A stretch of DNA of 64,000 bases, taken from assembly GCA_947652115.1 (NCBI GenBank), contig OX393568.1:11131447-11195446 (forward strand), read 5' to 3'. The notes below the pieces were generated by a model that was not told the DNA's origin, did no database searches, and worked only from the letters and a program-made list of their open reading frames with translations. Within the stretch, counting starts at the first letter, position 1. Each line of letters opens with the position of its first letter. Below, piece after piece: positions 7,279 to 16,120 of the stretch. The DNA is from Blastomussa wellsi (Eukaryota; Cnidaria; Anthozoa; Scleractinia; Plerogyridae). The translations under genes and the position numbers were made by a program.

Positions 7279-7723
7279 TTTATGCTCTCTGATTCTAAAA
7301 GCTGGATATTTCAGCGGTAGTGCGCAGTATTGGCGGAGCTCTGTTTGCTGGGAGCGGCGAAAATAAGCGACACCTAATTGGTGATAATTTGGCCGCGCTT
7401 GTGGCGTGGCCGTTTATTCTATTATCGAATATACAAAGTGAGAACCTATAGCGTAACCAAGTAAGCAGTTCCCAGCAAAGGTGAGGGATTACCCGCCACG
7501 GCCCCGGAAGATAGAATCACGCGACTTGATTGTTGTTGGTTAGGAGCCGCCTGTTCTCCCGAAGTGAGCTTGCGGCAAAAGAGGCCTTTCACAGGGCCTT
7601 GTCTTGTTAAGTACGTACCGGTAGATCTAATGTCCCGGATAAGCGGAAATCCCCCGGCCGGGAGCTGGGAATGATATGAATCAAGCAGCATAAATTCATT
7701 TATTATGGTAATAAATTTCCTTT
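7279..7723. repeat. 484-bp repeat, copy 2 (internal deletion)
   Basis: This is near-identical to copy 1 but about 39 bases shorter: after GATTACCCGC the segment of copy 1 from about 7013 to 7070 is replaced by a short CACGGCCCCGGAAGA-type sequence before TAGAATCACGCG. It ends at about 7723. Confidence 0.8.
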
Positions 7724-7799
7724 AATTGAGAAAATAATTTTTTGTGAGGAATTGCAATGCAATGCAAAGTAATTATTCAATAGTTGGTGAGTTTGAGTT

Positions 7800-8252
7800 T
7801 CAAAAGCTCATTTGAAACAAGGTGTTTGCGGTGATCAGCCCCGCGTTGGCCACAGCACGAAAACGGCCGCACTTTAAAGCCATGTTGCCGGCCAGGTTGG
7901 AGAGCTCTTTGTTGATGATGTAGTCGTTTCTGAGTTCTTTTTGATAAGCATCGATGTCATCTATGTCAACGACCATTCCGACGCCTTTGGTCACAAAAAA
8001 AATTAAGCTGTCGATCAAGTTGCAAGTTGTCTTTGAGCCCACGTATGCCTCGTTCCGTTTGGTGTATTTCTCAACATCTTTGTCGCAGAGGCGCTTCACC
8101 TGCTCGTGTGTTAACTGCACCCCGATGACCTCTTTGGCTTTTCCTGTCGACACCAGCACGGCCAGCTGCACACGAAGAGCAGGAATATCGGGCCCAGAGC
8201 CTGCCACAACAACAGCTGGACCGCTCGACGGCTCGGCTTCAAGCAGGTTCAT
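7800..8252 (-). CDS. Conserved cnidarian Polinton protein (VKRLCDKDVEK family)
   Basis: This is an intact 150-codon frame with ATG at 8252. The middle carries LTHEQVKRLCDKDVEKYTKR, followed by a helical hydrophobic part (LIDSLIFFVTKGVGMVVDI) and a C-terminal helix region (ELSNLAGNMALKCGRFRAVA). I recognise this block as one of the most conserved small proteins of cnidarian Polinton-like elements; no function is known to me. It follows the packaging ATPase on the same strand with a 54-base gap. It is one of few undamaged frames in this element, although the extreme C-terminus may have been altered by a late frameshift. Confidence 0.7.
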   Translation of the reverse strand: MNLLEAEPSSGPAVVVAGSGPDIPALRVQLAVLVSTGKAKEVIGVQLTHEQVKRLCDKDVEKYTKRNEAYVGSKTTCNLIDSLIFFVTKGVGMVVDIDDIDAYQKELRNDYIINKELSNLAGNMALKCGRFRAVANAGLITANTLFQMSF

Positions 8253-8306
8253 AACCTCTGCGATAGCAAGCTCTTTGTGTATAATAATCTTACAAAGTCC
8301 GTTTTT

Positions 8307-8892
8307 TCAATTCAAAATAACTCCGTAGGGGTGCCGAAGCGAGAAAACGAGATTCGCAAACTTTCGAGCTTTAAGCTTTGAAATAAGACCTTTGTACTCA
8401 TCCTGGGAGAGTTCCCCGGCGTAATCTTCAAAGATGGCTTTCAAAGTCTTGGCCGCGGGGCGTAAAAGAGAACGACCACCGCCACGTTCTCCCGGAAGGA
8501 GGCTGTTATGCTGGTCATCTTCTGTGTCAGCACCCAAACGCTGATGCCAATATGCCGAGCAGAAAAGGCAAGTTTTACCAGCGGGCCTGTGCGCCCTTTC
8601 ACATCTTTCGAGGCTGCACAGTCATCGAGGATTATGAGCGTGTTGGTGCCCTCGAAAAGCCATGTGACGAGCTTCAACCGTGGTGCGCGCATATTATCAC
8701 AAACATTCGCGGATAATCTTCACCAATTCGGTGGTAGGTTTTGTTGTGCGCGAAGGTCGTGCAGATCAACACGATATTGTCGAACTCGCCACGAAAAGGG
8801 CCATAGAGCTGGTCACAGACCACAAACTGCGATTTGCCTGAATTCGTCGGACCCACAATCAACGCGTTGAACGGGATGTTGCTTGCATTCAT
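8307..8892 (-). pseudogene. Packaging ATPase (A32/FtsK-like) of the second Polinton, frameshifted
   Basis: From ATG 8892 the - strand reads MNASNIPFNALIVGPTNSGK, with a clear Walker A (GPTNSGKS, residues 14-21). A frameshift near 8680-8692 moves reading to a second frame that carries Walker B (NTLIILDDCAASKDVKGR) and the sensor strand (ISVWVLTQK). Another near 8450 moves to a third frame with IFEDYAGELSQDEYKGL and a C-terminal FSLRHPYGVILN ending at 8307. All expected ATPase parts are present in order, so the gene was complete and is dead through two indels. It lies 27 bases downstream of the capsid gene end. Confidence 0.8.
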
Positions 8893-8918
8893 TCAGTGTT
8901 GCACAGATTCTTGCTGTT

Positions 8919-10169
8919 TTATATCAGTTGCACAGATTCCAATTGTTGTTTTAAACAGTATTGCACAGATTTCAATTGCCACTCCAATATGTTCATCTTC
9001 AAGTCTGATATAACAAAGACTTGGCAGTTCACATTGCCTCCTCCGCCTTCCTCTCGAGCTCAAGCTGTATCCCGTCTTGGGTGTTTACGAGGCGCGCGCC
9101 GCAGCCATGCAGCGCAGATCGATTAAAAGCCCGAACTTGTCATCGCTGTAGAACTTTGTCATATTCATGTGGGGCGTTTTGTTCTGTGGAAAGAAGCGAC
9201 GGACCATCTCCCACATGTCCCTGTATAAGATGCCGGTGTTGTACACCATGTTAGGCGAGCCGTTCACCGTGACGCTGATTTTCGAGAGGCCGGGGTTGAA
9301 GTACTTTTCTGTATCTCTGGCCCCTGGAGCGTAAGGCTCCATGAACAGGAGAAGAATTCCTTTCATAAACCTTCTCTGGGGGTTGACTCTGAGGTTAATC
9401 CTTTCCTTGGCTTTTGGGAAGGTGTGCATCTGATAAAGCTGGACGTGATCGTACAAGAATTCATTGCCAGTAGAAATAAACACTAAGCGCTTCTTTCGCA
9501 AGAGTCTTTCTTCTCATCATTTCGTACTCGAGCTGGATGTCTGTCAGCTTGTATTTCAGTTTTGTGGGGTCAGAGCCTTTGACAACCTTAAGGCCGCGCA
9601 AGGGTCAGCTCAAACACGAGGTCGAGGTAAAGAGCTTGGGGGTAAGACTCCGTGGTCGGTCAGGATCTGGTGGTCCAGTCTGATTCGGTATTTTGTGCCG
9701 AAAACTGCGGAGAGCGCGTTTTCCGCGTCGACGCCCGAAGTTTTCTTATCCTCAGCGTTTGAGCGGATCTTACAGAGGTCCTCGCTTTGAATTCCCTCGA
9801 GCAGCTTGTTGTCCCGCTCCTCCTGCGAGAGGAAAAGGTCCTCCCAGATCTTGAAGATGTCATACCCCACCGTGTCCTGCAGTACTTCGCCCCCGTACTT
9901 CACAACAAACTTGTCGACCAGAGCGCGCCCGACGTTTTGAACGAGGAAGTTGTTGGGTTGCCATCCAGTCAAGTCGATGTTAAAAAGCAGTGCGAGCGAG
10001 CCGGGCACGAGGACCTCTTCCTCGTTCAGCTTGGCACGGAAACATTCAGGGTCTCGCTGGGGTTGGCGTCGCTACGATCAAAGGTGATGCGCTTTACTGC
10101 ATGCTCGGCTTTCATCGCCCCGAGATTTTTCTCTTTGTGCGTTGGCCAAAGATTTTCTTGCACCGCCAT
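8919..10169 (-). pseudogene. Double-jelly-roll major capsid protein of the second Polinton, heavily frameshifted
   Basis: Reading from ATG 10169 (MAVQENLWPTHKEKNLGAMK), recognisable segments appear in order but in shifting frames: ALLFNIDLTGWQPNNFLVQN and YRIRLDHQILTDHGV (10008-9650), a short piece LYLDLVFELTLA, DIQLEYEMM, then RINLRVNPQRRFMKGILLLF and VNGSPNMVYNTGI (9501-9085), and a C-terminal fragment ending near 8919 (QVFVISD, ending in LESVQLI). I recognise these as blocks of the major capsid protein of cnidarian Polintons. At least five frameshifts (near 10015, 9645, 9600, 9480 and 9090-9030) destroy the gene. Its start is divergent from the coiled-coil gene at 10215. Confidence 0.8.
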
Positions 10170-10214
10170 TTTGTCTATATTATACAGAAAAATATTTTGT
10201 TTAAATATACAACA
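10170..10214. promoter_or_regulatory. 45-bp divergent promoter
   Basis: Only 45 bases separate the capsid start (-) from the coiled-coil gene start (+). The spacer is A/T-rich with TATATTATAC and TTTAAATATAC, either of which could serve as a TATA element. Confidence 0.45.
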
Positions 10215-11593
10215 ATGGCGGAAGGTGGTTTTGAAAACCCTGCTTAGGACCCACCTTTTGGCAACGAAAACCCTGAACTTGACCATGCTATTGACCACGA
10301 TGGCGATGAACAAGAGGTCAATTCAACCCAACCATTTCAGGCTCAGCCTGTCTCTGCATCGACACCCTACCATGGTGGCGAAAAACATGAAATGGTGGTG
10401 GTAAGAAGGAAGCACGAACAGAGCGGGCTGCCTGACAAATCCTATGTTGAAGCACCTTTGTTGGACGATCACCTTTGTTGTTGGATCCAAATGAAAACCA
10501 CCAATTCTTGAAAGAGCTAGAGACTTTATCAAAAAGAGTTTCCCAAAGGTGAAAATTAGGTCCAATAGGTTTTAGCAAAAAGGGTGGCAATGAGACAACA
10601 GTTGTATCATTTGGTCCACAAGGTGGTGAGACTGACATTTTCAGAAAAGATGGTGGTCTTCTCAAAAAATTCACAGACAAGTTCAAAAAAGCCCTTGAGC
10701 CAGAAGATGAATCTCTGATTGCTCAAGATAATGAGAGCATAAGAGAACAACGCCAGATATTGAGAGAGACCGAACAACAACAACAAAGAAAGACTGGAAA
10801 AATTGCTGCAGAAAAGCAAAAAGCTACCCAAGAGCTTCAAAATCTGAGAAACAGAATTGATCGAACTCAAGCAAAGGTTGATGCAACGGATGAAGAAAAT
10901 GAGCCAGAAAGGCGGAGACTGCAGCAACAGCTAAAAATTCTTAAAGCAGATTTTGAAAATGCAAAAAAGAGGTAGCAGCTCTTGAAACCTAACAAAAGAA
11001 CAAACAAAAGAACAAGGAGGTTGATAAAATCAGAGCAGGCATTCTTGAGACAGAAAAAGCAAGAAACGCTCTTCAACAAAATCTTAACGACACGAGAGCG
11101 CTTTTACAACTGCGTGAGCAAGAAACAGACAGTCAACGAGAAAATGATGAAGATCAGAAAATCATCAACCATGAGAACGCCTCACCCTCTTCCAAAGAAG
11201 CCGCGGAAGAAAGAGTTGCGGAAAGAACCGAGGAGCTTGCACGTCTGCAAACGCAGATTGAGGAAAGAGAAACAGCGCTTCCACTTCGTGAGAGGGTCAA
11301 AGAGATCTTCAAAAAATACGGCGTGACCGCCGCGGCAATCTTTCTTGCTGCTGGCGATTGGTGCTGTCATTGGTGCCATTAACAACTCGCTGAAAGCCAC
11401 CGGCAAAGGGATGGGAAATGGCTTGAAAGAGATTGGCAAAAAACTTGCTTCAATACTTCCCGGGTTAATTGGCTCGATTGTTTCTTTCCTATTCAAGGCA
11501 GCTGGTCAGGTCATCTCTTTTCTGGCAGAGCATACCTGGCTTCTGATTTTGGTTGTTGTGGCGTTTCTGGTCGAGACCTATGCAAAGAAGTAG
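10215..11593 (+). pseudogene. Long coiled-coil membrane protein of the Polinton, broken
   Basis: ATG 10215 gives MAEGGFENPA and then TAG at 10245; reading continues in frame with an acidic segment and STPYHGGEKHEM. Later pieces lie in several frames: PPCGP/FGPQGGETDIFRK-type sequence near 10600, a Gln/Glu/Arg-rich coiled coil at 10760-10975 (IDRTQAKVDATDEENEPERR), more coiled coil to 11326, and an intact C-terminal frame 11345-11593 with two hydrophobic regions (LPGLIGSIVSFLFKAAGQVI and LLILVVVAFLVE). The plan (acidic head, long coiled coil, C-terminal membrane helices) matches a conserved cnidarian Polinton gene I recognise. Several stops and indels. Function unknown, perhaps virion membrane or tail-like. 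Confidence 0.7.
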
Positions 11594-11764
11594 TTAACGA
11601 AATGCCAAGAATGCCAAACCCGCAACTGCAACCGCGCCAACAGCGACAGCTATTTTGTTGACGTCATGTCCAGAACTTCCGGAGCAAGCCGTTGGCGTTG
11701 GTTCAGATTCCGTTTGCTCCTCTGCAGCTGTTTTGAGGAGAGGCGCTGGCTCTTTTTTTGCCAT
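11594..11764 (-). CDS. Small single-TM protein
   Basis: This is an intact 56-codon frame starting at ATG 11764 (AKKEPAPLLKTAAEEQ). It has an acidic Pro-rich head, a Cys, then HDVNKIAVAVGAVAVAGLAF as a C-terminal membrane helix. Its stop abuts the stop of the convergent coiled-coil gene (11593/11594). I recall small proteins of this shape in the same position of related elements. Confidence 0.6.
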   Translation of the reverse strand: MAKKEPAPLLKTAAEEQTESEPTPTACSGSSGHDVNKIAVAVGAVAVAGLAFLAFR

Positions 11765-11950
11765 TGCTGTTTTGTGTATCGGGTTCGAAGGGTGACTGTT
11801 TGGCTGGTTTATTTTCGATTACCCGCTATCCATTAGCCGAAGCGCCGCTTTTTTTGTGCTTTTGTTTGCCCCGTCGTTGACTCCCAGCTTCATACCCGGT
11901 ATCGCCTGTTGGTATTCGGTTGTTGTAGCCAACCGTGCTTTCTGTGTTAA

Positions 11951-13005
11951 TTACCATCCGCGGGGCATCAGCCAGGCGCCCGGGCACACAGCAAGGTTCA
12001 ACTGTACCTTTGCCTCATCCACCGCCAGTTGGTACCGCTGCATGCTTTTTGCCAGGTCAGGCTGCCTTATCGCGTCTTCCACCAAGACAAGGAACTCGCT
12101 ATGCGCCTCCTTTGCGCGCCCCCCTTCGCCCAAGATGCTGCTGCGGACGTTGACTTGCGCGCCCAAAATGCAATACACGAACGCCTCTATCGACTGGTTT
12201 ATTCGCGACAAACCCGCCTGGGTTAAACCTGCCGAGGTTTTGGGCGCGAAGCAGTTGCATTGCTCTTCCGCGGCGTCGTTTCTTATAAAACATACTGAAA
12301 TTCCCTTTTCTGACGCCCTTGGGTCCTCCTCGTCTACTTTTGCTTTTGCCGATAGATAGGGCACGTCCAGTTTGAAAGGGTCGCGGCAATAAATCTAAAC
12401 GGTCCCCAGCCCGTAGTTTGGACTTCGCGTGTAGCGGAAATCGGTTGACGGGGGGGAATGCCGAACTCTGTGCACAATCTTTTGTAAGACGCCACGTCAT
12501 GGTATTTGTTGGTCTGACTGAATGTTGGGTCGCCCGGGAGCGCGCTCACACTTTGTTACAGGATGATACAGGATGCGCTGAACCGTGAAGTACACGTGGA
12601 AGATGTAGAAAGCCTGCACCTGCGGCGGCAGACTCAGCGTTGTGTTGTCAAATACTTCTCGTGATATTCCAAAAACTGTCGTTTCGATAAATATTGAAGC
12701 CGCCAACGTCAACCAAACCCAGCGCGCTTTTCATGCCTGCACTCCAATATTTGCGGTCTGAACCGAAGACGCTTTGCAGACTTCCAGGACCCTATTGTAA
12801 AATATTTCAGCTGTTGCTGCGTGGTCCGACGCAAAAATGTCTATGCTTCAAATTTGCTTTTGTCGTCCCTCGGAAACTGTGCATAAAAAGCCGCCCACGC
12901 CTTGGCTTGTGCAAGCTTCGCGTTGCCGGCGGACTGCGCTCTTTTTTCGAGAAATTCAAACGCAACAGAATCTGTTTCTGTACGTGCGGTTTTCCAGATG
13001 TTCAT
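11951..13005 (-). pseudogene. Conserved Polinton ORF of unknown function, frameshifted
   Basis: From ATG 13005 (NIWKTARTETDSVAFEFLEK) the - strand carries AQAKAWAAFYAQFPRDD, then in another frame FIETTVFGISREVFDN and LPPQVQAFYIFHVYFTVQRI (12712-12600), then SQTNKYHDVASYKRLCTEFG (12520-12450). The last frame is long (12364-11951) with SRINQSIEAFVYCILGAQVN, GEGGRAKEAHSEFLVLVEDA and NLAVCPGAWLMPRG. The segments line up as one soluble protein of about 340 residues that I recognise from cnidarian Polintons without knowing its role. At least three frameshifts. It is divergent from the penton-like gene at 13059. Confidence 0.65.
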
Positions 13006-13058
13006 CTTTATATATTCCCCGTTATTTTTCAATTGAAAATTTGCGTGCAACAAAATAA
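13006..13058. promoter_or_regulatory. 53-bp divergent promoter
   Basis: This is a short A/T-rich spacer between two divergent starts (13005 on -, 13059 on +). It contains TATATATT close to the - strand start and CAATTGAAAATTTG, and repeats the arrangement seen at 10170-10214. Confidence 0.45.
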
Positions 13059-13728
13059 ATGGTTGTGCTTACTATTTCTACGCCTTCTAATCCATGCACC
13101 GTCAATTTTGACACCCCGATTCCAGAGGCCTCTTTCGTAAGGCTGTTGTCTTGTTCGCTTTATAATTCGTGGCATAATTTGAAAAACGATGGGGGTAATT
13201 GCAATGTCTGATCCAGATGGTAAACGTGCTGTTCCCATTACTTTCCCCAGAGAGTATTACACTCTTGAAAGTATGGCTCAAAATATAGAACATGCTTTCG
13301 CTAAATTTGATGTAAAACTTCCCACTCAAATCCATACACCAGCTGGTGCAATGGTAATTGACAACTTTGGGAATAAAAAAATAACTCTTGACAGTGACTT
13401 ATCCGATTTTCTTGGCATATCCCGCGTTTTGTTTTTTAGAACTTTCGTCAAGCGGCCTAGAACACCGAGTACTTACTTTGTCCATTGCGACTTGGTTGAC
13501 CGCAATCAAAATTTGGTCAATGACAAAGCTTCAACCCTTCTTGCAACGTTTGACATCCGAGGGGAAGCTTTCCAAAAAGTCCACTATCAAACGGACGAAC
13601 AGCCGCCCTTTCGTGACGCTTCGACAGACAAATATGTCAACAGCGTAACGCTTTCAGTCCAAGACTACGACGGAGAGCTTTTTGATTTTAACGATCAACC
13701 CCTAGAATTCGAATTGCAAATCATTTAA
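13059..13728 (+). pseudogene. Penton-like minor capsid protein, one frameshift
   Basis: ATG 13059 begins VVLTISTPSNPCTVNFDTPI and SLYNSWHNLK. A 1-base shift in a GGGGG run near 13190 moves to the frame that stays open to 13728, with FPREYYTLESMAQNIEHAF, TYFVHCDLVDRNQNLVND, FDIRGEAFQKVHYQT and the C-terminal SVQDYDGELFDFNDQPLEFE. This is the single-jelly-roll minor capsid (penton) protein of cnidarian Polintons as I recognise it, about 222 residues. Apart from the one indel it looks undamaged. An AATAAA follows at 13732-13737, just upstream of the next gene. Confidence 0.75.
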
Positions 13729-13752
13729 AAAAATAAAATCTGTGTATATACC

Positions 13753-14373
13753 ATGTCTTCGGCAAATGTGTTGCCAAGTGCTCCGCCTGTTAATATTTAT
13801 CAAGAGCTTCCCCTGGAAAGAACCAAAAATTTCCGGCTAACTGAGATCAGCAAAATAGCCGATGAGGCTGAACATTACAGGCTTGTATTGAAAAAATACA
13901 AGAAAGCTCGAAAAGTGATTCACTATTCCGTGCTCTCTCTTGGCTTTGCAAGTGCCGCCCTGTCTTCCGGGGCCGTTGCATCTTCACTCACTGGTGTCGG
14001 AATTGTGGTCTGAGCGCCTGTTGCTGGAATAGCCGCTCTCGTTGGGTTTGCTTCCACAGGCCTGTCTGTTGTTAACAATAAGCTGGAAAGGAAAGTTAAA
14101 AAGCACACGAAAATTCAAGCTCTTGCCCTTGCAAAGCATGACTCAATAAAAAGCTCCGTCTCTAAAGCTCTTGACGATAACAAGGTTTCCGACACAGAAT
14201 TCAAACAAATAACTCGTGAAATGCAGAAATATCGTGAACTCAAATAGAGACTGCGGGAAAACTTCGCGGAAAAACAGACTGATTCGCCGGATCTTGAAAA
14301 GATAAAAAAACAGGTTCGGCAAGAGTTTCGAAAAAACTGGCGGCGTCCAGCACAAATTTCAACTAAACTTTGA
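13753..14373 (+). pseudogene. Conserved helical membrane protein of the Polinton, two nonsense codons
   Basis: ATG 13753 lies 25 bases after the penton stop. One frame of 206 codons reads through to TGA 14371, interrupted by TGA at 14011 and TAG at 14245. It has a soluble helical head (FRLTEISKIADEAEHYRLVL), two Gly/Ala/Val-rich hydrophobic helices (about residues 58-110, the first stop inside the second helix), then KLERKVKKHTKIQALALAK and VSDTEFKQITREMQKYRELK. I recognise this plan from cnidarian Polintons. Because the frame is unbroken by indels, it is the least frameshifted large gene here. Function unknown. Confidence 0.7.
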
Positions 14374-14478
14374 GACAAAAAACACAAACATCTCTCTGAG
14401 TGTTATAAAAAATTGATAACGCGTGACCGGCCATGAAGTGAAAAATATTGCAAGATTTGTCTTCGAAGGATGATAGTC

Positions 14479-14628
14479 TTAGCCTTTTGGGTTAATGGAA
14501 GCTCGTTTCTGTGCCTCTTCAATAGCCTGAACACACTCGTATGTCATTCTTCTAACATCATTCAGCAGGGGCGGCGAAGAAAATTCATGTATTGCGTATG
14601 CGATGATATGAATTAACAACAAAAACAT
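14479..14628 (-). CDS. Possible 49-residue single-TM protein
   Basis: ATG at 14628 (MFLLLIHIIAYAIHEF) gives one hydrophobic N-terminal helix followed by a soluble helix (MTYECVQAIEEAQKRASINP). Small size and lack of recognised homology make it doubtful, but its shape resembles the other small membrane proteins of the element. Confidence 0.3.
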   Translation of the reverse strand: MFLLLIHIIAYAIHEFSSPPLLNDVRRMTYECVQAIEEAQKRASINPKG

Positions 14629-14680
14629 GACGCTCTCTCTATAACTTTCGACCTTTAAAATATTGCACAATCATATCTTT

Positions 14681-14739
14681 CCTTGGCAACCATCATCACC
14701 CTGAGGTCATAACATTAAACCCTTGGCAACCATTATCAC
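14681..14739. repeat. 19-bp direct repeat, 40-bp spacing
   Basis: CCTTGGCAACCATCATCAC at 14681 recurs as CCTTGGCAACCATTATCAC at 14721. Confidence 0.8.
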
Positions 14740-14749
14740 GTTGTTTTAC

Positions 14750-14791
14750 ATTCCTGCGTGCTGAAATTTTGTCTTTTCAGCACTCTGGAAT
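14750..14791. repeat. Imperfect inverted repeat
   Basis: ATTCC-n4-TGCTGAAAA faces TTTTCAGCA-n4-GGAAT across a short T-rich loop. It could form a hairpin of about 14 pairs with an internal bulge. Confidence 0.7.
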
Positions 14792-15084
14792 GTGAAACTA
14801 TTGTTTTACACGTGGAAAACAATTGTTCTTTAGAGTTGGGCGCGTGATATTAATCAATCATGCGTGCTGGGCAATAAACAATTCAGTGTTGTCATGTCTT
14901 CCTGTCAAAATAAACCCACGCTTTGATTTCGTCACAAAGTCTAATAACCCCTGCTACCCTCCGTGACCTTGTTTTGGTCGAATAACAGAATAATTATAAA
15001 AGCTTTCCTCGCCATTTATAAAGTTGCTCTGAAACACCGCTCTTCAAAGAATTGAAAAGAAAATGTTCTGCTCTCACACGTATT

Positions 15085-15372
15085 CTATAAACATTTCGTA
15101 GTATTCTTCATCAGGCCATTGAAATGATTCAAGGTAGTGTTTTTCGCCATTTTCAAAACATGCGGCACATAAACCAGTTTTTCGCAATCATCACATTTGA
15201 GGCAATAGATTATTTTTGTAAATTGCCCAAGTTTTTCGCAAAAAGGTGCCTGATCCCACGTTTCTTTTTTCTCCCGGCGCGCAAGTTCTTTTTTTTCCTG
15301 TTCAGACATTTCGTCTATAACATACTCCTTGCGTAATATTTCAATTTCCGCCTTTAGTTTTTGTTCAGACAT
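15085..15372 (-). CDS. Small zinc-finger-like protein with duplicated N-terminus
   Basis: This is a 95-codon frame starting MSEQKLKAEIEILRKEYVID. Residues 1-21 are followed by a second MSEQ, because the DNA carries a 63-bp in-frame tandem duplication; a further degenerate copy upstream (to about 15428) contains a stop. Residues about 55-85 hold CLKCDDCEKL followed by two His (PHVL, LNHF), which suggests a C2H2- or CCCH-like zinc site. The head is a charged coiled coil. No family recognised; it may be a small regulatory protein of the adjacent Polinton. Confidence 0.45.
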   Translation of the reverse strand: MSEQKLKAEIEILRKEYVIDEMSEQEKKELARREKKETWDQAPFCEKLGQFTKIIYCLKCDDCEKLVYVPHVLKMAKNTTLNHFNGLMKNTTKCL

Positions 15373-15428
15373 TTCGTCTACAACATAATTCTTGCATAAT
15401 ATTTAAATTTCCTTCGCTAGTTCTTCTT
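15302..15428. repeat. 63-bp tandem duplication
   Basis: CAGACATTTCGTCTATAACA at about 15303 recurs 63 bases on with a few changes (CAGACATTTCGTCTACAACA). The period is 21 codons, keeping the - strand frame. Confidence 0.75.
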
Positions 15429-15490
15429 AAAAATTCTGCATCGTTGCTGGTCCTATTTCCTTTGCAACCATCGGTAACTTTGTTTGTGTG

Positions 15491-15570
15491 GTTGACTTTC
15501 TTTTATAACAAGTATGCAACTCTCTAACTGGTTGACTTCCTTTTATAACAAGTATGCAAATCTCTAACTG
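15491..15570. repeat. 40-bp tandem duplication
   Basis: Two adjacent 40-bp units start TGGTTGACTTTCTTTTATAA and TGGTTGACTTCCTTTTATAA, differing at two positions. There is no coding role. Confidence 0.85.
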
Positions 15571-15704
15571 CTTGCTCTTTTGTCATGCAAAGCAGTAGTA
15601 ATACCGGTAGTTAATGAATACCACCACGTCGAGCAACCGGTTGTGATATTACTGCTCCCAAGTGCAAGAAGCGAGCAAAAAGCGGAGCAAACAACTGCGA
15701 GTGG

Positions 15705-15917
15705 TTGCTGCGAAATCGGCAAAAGAGCTGCGGCAAAAAGTGCGCCCGAAAATATTGCTGGCAGCATAACTGGCAAATGAAAAAAGGAATGCAAAAGCCC
15801 GGACCATGCCGCAGCTGTGGGATCGGGGTTTTGACCGACTACCGACTATGCGTGCATCGCGGAGGGCACACGCTACAACAGCGGCTAACACGTAAAGAGA
15901 GCAAGCCTTCTTGTTAA
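15705..15917 (+). pseudogene. Possible zinc-ribbon fragment
   Basis: This is an open frame without a convincing start. It contains PCRSCGIGVLTDYRLCVHRG followed by another His, a spacing compatible with a CxxC...CxH zinc knuckle. The rest is Lys/Gln-rich. The surrounding 15430-16120 shows no other recognisable gene. Low confidence; it may be chance. Confidence 0.25.
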
Positions 15918-16120
15918 AACCGATGGAGAATTATATTCAAACGCCAGAGTTGAGGAAAAAAAATTTAAATAGGAGCGGAAAAAAAGTTATGCCTACCAAA
16001 TTTCAGCTACCAAATTTTCGACAAGCAGCAGCCAGACAACAAAATATTTTTTTTTTGCAAATTTTTTTTCTCCCAATTGAACAAATGTAGCCGAAAATAT
16101 TTTGCATACTTCGACAAAAA

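Larger units (their letters stand above)
14374..15084. other. A/T-rich stretch with repeats and one weak small ORF
   Basis: No recognisable gene apart from the weak ORF at 14479-14628. It contains a direct repeat (14681-14739), an imperfect inverted repeat (14750-14791) and several short A/T-rich boxes. It could include the remains of a Polinton end, but I could not find a matching terminal inverted repeat. Confidence 0.5.

Noticed and set aside
6795..7723. tRNA-derived SINE with Pol III promoter, or a 70-residue - strand protein repeated in both copies
   Set aside because: I found no convincing A box plus B box pair. The frame on the - strand begins at the repeat end and has a different end in each copy, so it is a by-product of the repeat.
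15564..15794. 76-codon hydrophobic - strand frame
   Set aside because: It overlaps other frames of similar length in a gene-free stretch with no recognisable motif; hydrophobicity alone is weak evidence.
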